NCBI GenBank assembly: GCA_938004115.1
Contig: CALKWS010000066.1
Coordinates: forward strand, 1 to 11,811
From: an uncultured Ruaniaceae bacterium
Lineage (GTDB): Bacteria > Actinomycetota > Actinomycetes > Actinomycetales > Beutenbergiaceae
Reading direction: 5' to 3'
Length of the DNA: 11,811 nucleotides
Below are positions 7,257 to 11,811 of the stretch, piece after piece. Below the pieces are notes generated by a model that was given only the letters and a program-made list of their open reading frames with translations, did no database searches and was not told where the DNA came from. The position numbers and the translations under genes were made by a program. The first letter of the stretch is position 1, and each line of letters opens with the position of its first letter.

Positions 7257-7280
7257 ATGCGCCGAAGCATCGGGTATTAG
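7251..7280 (+). promoter_or_regulatory. Possible promoter of the ArsR-type gene (leaderless)
   Basis: TTCGAC (7251-7256) and TATTAG (7275-7280) are 18 bp apart, and the ATG at 7290 lies 9 bp after the -10. No Shine-Dalgarno precedes that ATG, so the transcript may start at or near the ATG. On the other strand TAATAC (7279-7274), with TTCGGT (7301-7296) 16 bp upstream, is a matching candidate for the NIPSNAP gene. The two -10 boxes would overlap. Both are by-eye calls. Confidence 0.3.
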
Positions 7281-7289
7281 CGTGCTCAG

Positions 7290-7961
7290 ATGACGACCGA
7301 ACGCCTCGTGCAGATCGCCTCGGTCTTGTCCGACGTCACCCGTGCGGGGATTCTCACGGCTCTCATGGACGGGCGGGCCTATACCGTCACCGAACTGAGT
7401 AACCACGTAGGTGTGGCGGTCTCCACCACCAGTGAACATCTGAGCCGCCTGCGTCGGACCGGCCTGGTGGCCGTGGAATCGGCCGGACGCCACCGGTACT
7501 ACCGACTGGCCGGTCCCGAGACCGCGTCTCTGCTCGAGTCCCTGGGCGCCCACCCGGACGCCCCGGGGCCGAGTCGGCGGATTCCCACCGGTCTGGCCTT
7601 CGCCCGAACCTGCTACGACCACCTCGCCGGATCGGTCGCGGTCCGCATCTACGCACACTGCGTGTGGGCAGGTCACCTCACCGAGGGTGACGGTTCGGGG
7701 ATGGTGATCACGGCCGAGGGGGAACGATTCTTCAGCGGCCTGGGTCTGGACCTGCAGCGCAATCCCTCCCGGCGCGAGCGAGCCCGACGATGCCTGGACT
7801 GGACCGAACGCCGACCGCATCTGGGTGGCTTGCTCGGCGCGCAACTCCTCACCGAGTTCTTCGATCGCAGGTGGCTGGCCCGCGGGTCCAGGCCGCGTGC
7901 GGTGCGCCTCACCCGCGCCGGCCAGCAGCATCTTGCTCGATACTTCGCCGCCCCGGCATAG
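7290..7961 (+). CDS. ArsR-type winged-helix transcriptional regulator
   Basis: A 223-residue regulator. The N-terminal 80 residues form the ArsR winged helix: RLVQIASVLSDVTRAGILTAL, then the HTH TVTELSNHVGVAVSTTSEHL with recognition helix, LRRTGLVAVESAGRHRYY as the wing, and RLAGPETASLLESL. No metal-binding CxC-type site is visible at the usual recognition-helix position, so this is probably a non-metal sensor. The C-terminal half (about 95-223) has ARTCYDHLAGSVAVRIY, a motif I recall from a longer ArsR subfamily, plus a second hydrophobic and basic part ending TRAGQQHLARYFAAPA that resembles another small winged helix. It is divergent from NIPSNAP-ABM with an inverted repeat between, so it is the likely repressor of those genes. 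The ligand is unknown. The DNA glycosylase gene starts 42 bp downstream. Confidence 0.9.
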   Translation: MTTERLVQIASVLSDVTRAGILTALMDGRAYTVTELSNHVGVAVSTTSEHLSRLRRTGLVAVESAGRHRYYRLAGPETASLLESLGAHPDAPGPSRRIPTGLAFARTCYDHLAGSVAVRIYAHCVWAGHLTEGDGSGMVITAEGERFFSGLGLDLQRNPSRRERARRCLDWTERRPHLGGLLGAQLLTEFFDRRWLARGSRPRAVRLTRAGQQHLARYFAAPA

Positions 7962-8003
7962 TCACTCGGAATCCGCCCGACGCACCCGTGGGAGGATGAA
8001 CCG

Positions 8004-8483
8004 GTGCGCCTGTGGTCGCTCCACCCGAGGTACCTGGACCGGCAGGGCCTGGTCGCGTGCTGGCGAGAGGCGCTGCTGGCCCAGGCCGTGCTGGCCGGCC
8101 GTACCAAGGGGTACCGGCACCATCCGCAGTTGCAGCGGTTTCGCGCCTGCGCCGATCCGCTGGCCAGCGTGGGTGTCTACCTGCGGCACGTGGCCGCGGA
8201 GGCGGACGCCCGTGACTACCGGTTCGACCGCACCCGGATCATCGCCGACGACGACGCAACCGCGCCACCGATCGAGGTCACCGAGGGGCAACTCGCCTTC
8301 GAGCACGCCCATCTGGCGTCGAAGTTGCGCGTTCGCGACCCCGGCCGGCTGGCCACGCTGGGCTCGGGCGCGGCGGTGGCGGCTCACCCGTTGTTCCGGG
8401 TGGTTCCCGGCGGTGTGGAGCCGTGGGAGCAGGACGTGCAGGTGCGATCGGGACGATCAGCCTCGCGGGGCAGGCCCGAGTGA
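8004..8483 (+). CDS. Pyrimidine dimer DNA glycosylase (T4 endonuclease V-like)
   Basis: A 159-residue homologue of the T4 DenV family (Pyr_excise). It begins RLWSLHPRYLDRQGLVACWR, then EALLAQAVLAGRTKGYRHHP and LQRFRACADPLASVGVYLRH, the conserved block of the bacterial branch. R21/E22 fall at the spacing of T4 R22/E23, where Glu23 is catalytic. T4 uses the amine of Thr2, but here residue 2 is Arg after an initiator Met that would normally stay. This suggests that the bacterial branch has a different N-terminal chemistry or a different substrate. The GTG start at 8004 is chosen because GGGAGG lies eight bases upstream and because the family begins at this sequence. The last 30 residues are variable and polar. 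It lies in the ArsR gene's direction and may share its transcript, or may be independent. Confidence 0.85.
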   Translation: MRLWSLHPRYLDRQGLVACWREALLAQAVLAGRTKGYRHHPQLQRFRACADPLASVGVYLRHVAAEADARDYRFDRTRIIADDDATAPPIEVTEGQLAFEHAHLASKLRVRDPGRLATLGSGAAVAAHPLFRVVPGGVEPWEQDVQVRSGRSASRGRPE

Positions 8484-8493
8484 TCGCACCGGG

Positions 8494-8523
8494 TTCGATT
8501 CCGCTGATGCCGACCGGCACAAT
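8494..8523 (+). promoter_or_regulatory. Possible promoter ahead of surE
   Basis: TTCGAT (8494-8499) and CACAAT (8518-8523) are 18 bp apart in the 105-bp gap before surE, the largest gap in the window. The match is modest. A leader of about 60 bases would follow, containing the inverted repeat at 8532-8560. Confidence 0.25.
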
Positions 8524-8531
8524 GGGGATCG

Positions 8532-8560
8532 GGTAACGGCGAACCGGGTGACGAGTTACC
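8532..8560 (+). repeat. Inverted repeat in the surE leader
   Basis: GGTAAC and GTTACC are perfect 6-bp arms separated by 17 bases, ending 28 bases before the surE ATG. It could be a leader hairpin or an operator. No riboswitch family is recognised. Confidence 0.3.
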
Positions 8561-8588
8561 GCCAGAACTAGGACAAGGGACGTAACCG

Positions 8589-9428
8589 ATGCGCGTGCTG
8601 ATCACCAATGACGACGGTGTCTCCTCCCGGGGACTGACCGTCCTGGCGGACCTGGCCCAGGAAGCCGGGCACGAGGTGATCGTGGCCGCGCCGAACCGGC
8701 AGTACTCCGGGTACAGCGCGGCCCTGAGTGCGGAGAACGTGAACAACGCGCCCAGTTACCCCGATGGCCCCACCCGCGACGATCCGCGGCTGATCACCTC
8801 CCCGGGCAGGCCCCCGGGCCTGGACGCGGAGGTGGAATCCTTCGCGGTCCACGCCAGCCCGGCCGCGATCGTCTATGCCGCCGGGCTGGAGGCATTCGGC
8901 CCGCGGCCGGACCTGGTGCTCTCCGGCATCAACCTGGGGCCGAACATCGGCCCCGCCGTGGTGCACTCGGGGACCGTGGGCGCGGCGCTGTCCGCCGCCG
9001 CCCAGGGCATCCCGGCACTGGCGGCGTCGATGTCCTCCTTCCGTCCCGAACACTGGCAGACCGCCTATCCGGTGCTCCGCGAAGCGTTGGAGTGGCTCAC
9101 CACCCACCCGCAGGACGGCCGGGTCCTGAACGTGAACGTCCCGGACCTGCCGCTGGAGCGGTTGCGCGGTCTGCGGGCCACGGAACTGGCCACGTTCGGC
9201 ACCCTGCCGGACACGGTGGATCGCTCGGTGCGCCAGATCCTGTTCGCGCACATGCAGGACGGGCAGGAACCTCCGGCCCGGTTCCCCGAGGGCACCGATG
9301 CCCACGAACTCAGCCAGGGGTGGGCCACGATGTCACTGATCCGCGCCCCCCGCCACGACGTCGATGAGGCCGAACTCCCGACCCGCGACGACGCCTCCTT
9401 CGCCCTGGGCGCGGGGTCATCGCGGTGA
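8589..9428 (+). CDS. surE: SurE-type 5'/3'-nucleotidase
   Basis: Metal-dependent phosphatase that removes phosphate from nucleoside mono-phosphates, with roles in stress survival and nucleotide turnover (family knowledge). The 279 residues carry the SurE hallmarks: RVLITNDDG at the start with metal ligands D8 and D9, APNRQYSGYS with S40, LSGINLGPNIG with N115, and the VHSGTVGAALSAAAQGIPALA block after it. All four metal ligands are present, so activity is expected. Length is slightly above the usual 250, because of an insert of about 20 residues after S47 (PSYPDGPTRDDPRLITSPGR) and a longer acidic tail (RDDASFALGAG). AAGGGA lies about ten bases before the ATG. Its stop overlaps the galE GTG start (GTGA), so the two are translationally coupled. 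Confidence 0.93.
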   Translation: MRVLITNDDGVSSRGLTVLADLAQEAGHEVIVAAPNRQYSGYSAALSAENVNNAPSYPDGPTRDDPRLITSPGRPPGLDAEVESFAVHASPAAIVYAAGLEAFGPRPDLVLSGINLGPNIGPAVVHSGTVGAALSAAAQGIPALAASMSSFRPEHWQTAYPVLREALEWLTTHPQDGRVLNVNVPDLPLERLRGLRATELATFGTLPDTVDRSVRQILFAHMQDGQEPPARFPEGTDAHELSQGWATMSLIRAPRHDVDEAELPTRDDASFALGAGSSR

Positions 9429-10387
9429 CCTGGCTCGTCACCGGCGGCGCCGGTTACATCGGCGCTCACGTGGTGCGCGCGCTGACCGCCCAGGGCATGG
9501 GCGCGGTGGTGCTGGATGACCTGTCCACCGGGTACGAACGATTCGTGCCCTCCGATGTGCCGTTCGTCCGTAGTTCCATCCTGGACACCGCCGCGGTGCA
9601 CCGCGCGCTCACCGACCACCGGGTCGACGGGGTGATCCACGTGGCCGGGTTCAAGTACGCCGGGGTCTCGGTGCAGCGTCCCTTGCACACGTACACCCAG
9701 AACGTCACCGGCACGATCTCGGTGCTGGAGGCGATGGCCCGGGCCCAGGTGGAGCGGGTGGTCTTCTCCTCCTCCGCGGCGGTGTACGGCACCCCGGACG
9801 TCGAACGGGTCACCGAGGCCACCCCCACCCGGCCGGAGTCACCGTACGGGGAGTCGAAACTCATCGGCGAGTGGCTGATCGCCGACCAGGCGCGCGCCAC
9901 CGGCCTGGCCCACACCTCGCTGCGGTACTTCAACGTCGTCGGCTCCGGTAGCCCGGAGTTGCCCGACACCTCACCGCACAACCTGTTCCCGCTGGTGCTG
10001 GAGGCGCTCAGCGAGGGCCGCACCCCGCAGATCAACGGCACCGACTACCCCACGCCCGATGGCACCTGCGTGCGCGACTACATCCACGTCTCCGATCTCG
10101 CCGACGCCCATGTGCACGCGGCCCGCACCCTCGCCGACGGCGGGGACCTGGAGCCGGTCTACAACCTGGGCAGCGGCACCGGGGTGTCGGTGCGTCAGAT
10201 CATGGCGGCGATGGCTGCGGGCACCGGCATCGACTTCCAGCCGGTGGAGGCACCCCGGCGTCCCGGGGACCCGGCGCGGATCGTGGCCGACGGCCAACTG
10301 GCCGCCCGGGACCTGGGCTGGCGGATGCGGCACAGCCTGCAGGAGATGGTCACCAGCGCCTGGCAGGCGCGCCAGCACACCCCCTGA
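9425..10387 (+). CDS. galE: UDP-glucose 4-epimerase (GalE), extended SDR
   Basis: Interconverts UDP-glucose and UDP-galactose with bound NAD, supplying galactose units or allowing galactose use. The 320-residue protein has the Rossmann motif VTGGAGYIGAHVV (G7-G13), the DDLSTG element after the second strand, S117 in FSSSAAVYG, and the YGESK motif with Y141/K145, followed by LRYFNVVGSG. NLGSGTGVSVRQI and RRPGDPARIVAD are the usual C-terminal landmarks. The canonical HFAALKAVGES segment is HVAGFKYAGVS here, a variant I recall from other actinomycete GalE proteins. The family is broad, so other UDP-hexose substrates remain possible. GTG 9425 is chosen because it begins exactly at the Rossmann strand. 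It overlaps the surE stop by 4 bp, an unusual pairing whose reason is unclear. Confidence 0.9.
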   Translation: MTWLVTGGAGYIGAHVVRALTAQGMGAVVLDDLSTGYERFVPSDVPFVRSSILDTAAVHRALTDHRVDGVIHVAGFKYAGVSVQRPLHTYTQNVTGTISVLEAMARAQVERVVFSSSAAVYGTPDVERVTEATPTRPESPYGESKLIGEWLIADQARATGLAHTSLRYFNVVGSGSPELPDTSPHNLFPLVLEALSEGRTPQINGTDYPTPDGTCVRDYIHVSDLADAHVHAARTLADGGDLEPVYNLGSGTGVSVRQIMAAMAAGTGIDFQPVEAPRRPGDPARIVADGQLAARDLGWRMRHSLQEMVTSAWQARQHTP

Positions 10388-10401
10388 GCCCCGGACCCCT
10401 G

Positions 10402-10418
10402 GTCCCGGGCGCCGGGAC
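10402..10418. terminator. GC-rich hairpin between convergent galE and metallopeptidase
   Basis: GTCCCGG-GCG-CCGGGAC is a perfect 7-bp stem with a three-base loop in the 34-bp convergent gap. An overlapping alternative, CCGGACC-CCT-GGTcCCGG (10391-10408), shares the segment 10402-10408, so only one can form at a time. There is no T-tract, as is common in high-GC actinomycetes. Position strongly fits a bidirectional terminator. Confidence 0.55.
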
Positions 10419-10421
10419 GGC

Positions 10422-10781
10422 TCATCCCCAGCCGAGTTCGTGCAGCCGGTCGTCGTCGATGCCGAAGTGGTGGGCGATCTCGTGCACCACGGTCACGGCC
10501 ACCTCCTGCGCCACCTGCTCCTCGCTGGTACAGAACCGGAGCGTGGGGTTGCGGAAGATGGTGATGCGGTCCGGCAGCGACCCCGCGGCCCACCATTCCC
10601 CGCGCTCGGTCAGCGGCACGCCCTCGTACAGGCCGAGCAGATCGGGATCGCCGGCGTCCGGGGGCGGTTCGTCCTCCACCAGCACCACCACGTTGTCCAT
10701 CAGCGCGGTCAGTTCGGCGGGAACCAGGTCCAGCCCGTCGGCGACGGCCTCCTCGAACGCCTCCCGGGACATCTCGATCAC
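10422..10781 (-). CDS. Small HExxH metallopeptidase-like protein (zincin, COG3824-like)
   Basis: A 119-residue protein of the short bacterial zincin family. It starts with MSREAFEEAVADGLDLVPAE, continues with LMDNVVVLVEDEPPP, has GLYEGVPLTERG and DRITIFRNPTL strands, and ends with VVHEIAHHFGIDDDRLHELG, where H100, E101 and H104 form the HExxH zinc site. The length (about 115-130) and block order match the family, whose biological role is unknown. The GTG at 10781 gives MIEMSREAF. An ATG at 10772 (MSREAF) is the alternative. GGAG lies about nine bases before the GTG. The ParA-like gene upstream on the same strand ends 55 bp before, so co-transcription is possible. No signal peptide is seen, so it probably acts in the cytoplasm. 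Confidence 0.88.
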   Translation of the reverse strand: MIEMSREAFEEAVADGLDLVPAELTALMDNVVVLVEDEPPPDAGDPDLLGLYEGVPLTERGEWWAAGSLPDRITIFRNPTLRFCTSEEQVAQEVAVTVVHEIAHHFGIDDDRLHELGWG

Positions 10782-10827
10782 GGTGCCGACTCCGCTGCGT
10801 CCGTGCCCGGCGAGGGGAACCGACGGC

Positions 10828-10846
10828 CGGCCTGCGTCACAGGCCG
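10828..10846. terminator. Hairpin with the ParA-like stop codon in its loop
   Basis: CGGCCTG-CGTCA-CAGGCCG is a perfect 7-bp inverted repeat whose loop contains the stop codon of the ParA-like gene (TCA on this strand, 10837-10839). It lacks a T-tract. It may weaken read-through into the metallopeptidase gene or be a translation-termination hairpin, but the role is inferred. Confidence 0.35.
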
Positions 10847-11811
10847 CCCGCCACCGCGGCTGCCGCGCGCAGCCAGGCCCGCTGCGTGGCCGGTGCCAGG
10901 GCGTCGTAGTGCAGCACCGACTCCACCATCGCCCGGTCGTAGGGGATGGTGACCACCTCGCGCACCCAGCCGGCGAACCCGTCGGCGATCTGTTTCGCCG
11001 AGGGGTTGGCGTCCTTCTCCCGGGCCTGGGAGACCACCACCACGGCGTTGCGTGCCAGGTGCGCCGAGCGCTCCTCGCGCTGTGCCAGGGCCTCCAGTAA
11101 CAGCGCCCCGGCCTCGGCGTGCTCGGGTTTGGCGATCGTGGCCACCACCAACTGGTCGGCCTTGTCGATCATCCGCAGCCAGTGGTCGGCGGACTCGTCG
11201 TTGCCGGAGTCGATGAAGATCAGCCGGTAGTAGCGGCCGGCCACGTCGTGCACCAGGTCCACGTCATCGCCGGTGAGGCGCTGCTCGGCGGACAGCACGT
11301 TGGGATTGGACCGCAGCACGTCGTACTTGTCCGCCGCCTGGTGGTGCACGAAGTGGGAGATGTCCCCGGCCTTCGCGGCCGGGTCCAGCAGCGCGTCACC
11401 CTGGGGCAGCAGGTCCTGCACCGTGGCCTCGTGCTTACCCTGTTCGGTGCGCCAGCCCAGGGTGCCGCGCGTCTCGTTGTTGTCCCACGCCAGCGTGGCT
11501 GCCCCGGAGTTCCGGGCGAACACCGCCGCCAGCAACGCGGTGGTGGGCGTCTTGTTCGCCCCGCCCTTACCGTTGACCACCGCGATGGTGCGCACACCCG
11601 GCCAGTGCTGGGAGACGGCGTTGATGTCCGCCCGCATGGCCCGCTCGGCAGCGCTCGGGGAGGTGCGGATACCGATCTTACCCAGCGCGCCACGCACCCC
11701 CGTGGTGGCCGGTGCCTCGACCTGCTCGGTGCGCAGGAACGACTCCCGCAGGTCCCGACGGCGTGGCACCTGCTGCTCGGTGCCGGGGCCCTGTCCGGGG
11801 TGTCCTGCGGG
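10837..11811 (-). CDS. ParA/MinD-like P-loop ATPase with disordered N-terminus (5' end beyond window)
   Basis: An SIMIBI-class (ParA/MinD) ATPase. Visible are 324 residues. The frame stays open to the right edge, where it reads PAGHPGQGPGTEQQ, a Pro/Gly/Gln-rich stretch typical of disordered N-termini. A GTG at 11769 could start it, but I think the gene is longer. After RRRDLRESFL and a basic linker, the core opens TIAVVNGKGGANKTPTTALL. Counting from GTG 11769, K68 is the signature lysine and K73 the P-loop lysine, and N72 replaces the usual Gly of KGGVGKT. LAWDNNETRGTLGW (D96) is the switch I region and RLIFIDSGND is Walker B. The C-terminus, ending AWLRAAAAVAGGL, is helical. Such MinD-like ATPases with long N-termini occur in type VII secretion loci (EspI-like) and in partition systems. 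No ESX gene is visible here, so the role is open. Confidence 0.8.
   Translation of the reverse strand, partial: PAGHPGQGPGTEQQVPRRRDLRESFLRTEQVEAPATTGVRGALGKIGIRTSPSAAERAMRADINAVSQHWPGVRTIAVVNGKGGANKTPTTALLAAVFARNSGAATLAWDNNETRGTLGWRTEQGKHEATVQDLLPQGDALLDPAAKAGDISHFVHHQAADKYDVLRSNPNVLSAEQRLTGDDVDLVHDVAGRYYRLIFIDSGNDESADHWLRMIDKADQLVVATIAKPEHAEAGALLLEALAQREERSAHLARNAVVVVSQAREKDANPSAKQIADGFAGWVREVVTIPYDRAMVESVLHYDALAPATQRAWLRAAAAVAGGL

Noticed and set aside
6872..7270. Longer NIPSNAP start at 7270
   Set aside because: The added 23 residues cover the proposed control region, and ATG 7201 has an excellent Shine-Dalgarno at the right distance.
6260..7402. Plus-strand open frame of 380 codons
   Set aside because: It runs antisense across the small protein, ABM and NIPSNAP genes and into the ArsR gene. 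Its product is Pro/Arg-rich and incoherent, while the minus-strand genes have clear families and strong ribosome-binding sites.
8487..8505. GGTTCGATTCC, which looks like a tRNA T-arm
   Set aside because: Only two or three base pairs form in the T-stem, and no acceptor stem, D-arm or anticodon arm is found at the right distance.
8568..9305. Minus-strand open frame of 245 codons
   Set aside because: Antisense to surE, whose metal-ligand motifs are all in place.

Overview
The window is very GC-rich and almost fully coding, with strong G/C bias at wobble positions, GTG starts and many 4-bp ATGA/GTGA overlaps. Together with the gene families present (RhtA-like EamA exporter, LuxR regulator with a degenerate N-terminus, HExxH metallopeptidase, ParA-like ATPase with a Pro/Gly-rich N-terminus), this suggests a high-GC actinomycete (Actinomycetota, perhaps Micrococcales). 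The genus cannot be read from the sequence. No rRNA, tRNA, transposase, CRISPR array or phage gene was seen, and no gap between genes exceeds about 105 bases.

Layout. (1) 1-3557, minus strand: a tightly packed series read from right to left: LuxR-type regulator, msrB (methionine-R-sulfoxide reductase), endonuclease/exonuclease/phosphatase (EEP) protein, and an RhtA-like EamA exporter that runs off the left edge. The last three are joined by 4-bp ATGA overlaps, and an alternative msrB start also overlaps the luxR stop (TGATG). (2) 3609-6212, plus strand: a three-gene ABC-2 efflux operon (ATPase and two different permeases) divergent from luxR. Only 51 bp separate them, and this gap carries an imperfect inverted repeat. 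(3) 6247-7201, minus strand: a NIPSNAP-family protein and an antibiotic-biosynthesis-monooxygenase (ABM) fold protein, coupled by ATGA, followed by a 61-residue disordered protein with a near-perfect Shine-Dalgarno. (4) 7290-8483, plus strand: an ArsR-type regulator divergent from the NIPSNAP/ABM unit, then a T4-endonuclease-V-like pyrimidine-dimer glycosylase. (5) 8589-10387, plus strand: surE and galE, coupled by a GTGA overlap. (6) 10422-11811, minus strand: a small HExxH metallopeptidase and upstream of it a ParA/MinD-like ATPase cut by the right edge. A strong hairpin separates galE from the metallopeptidase.

How it may work together. Two divergent regulator/target pairs stand out: LuxR with the ABC exporter, and ArsR with NIPSNAP-ABM. 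Each has an inverted repeat in the divergent gap. Both look like locally controlled small-molecule response units (export in one, oxidative or dimeric-barrel chemistry in the other), but the ligands cannot be read from sequence. The rest looks like ordinary housekeeping: protein and DNA repair, nucleotide turnover, sugar-nucleotide supply and amino-acid export. I did not find a clearly new defence or mobile system. The most novel-looking pieces are the NIPSNAP-ABM-small-protein unit with its ArsR, the variant ABC ATPase, and the ParA-like ATPase with an altered P-loop.
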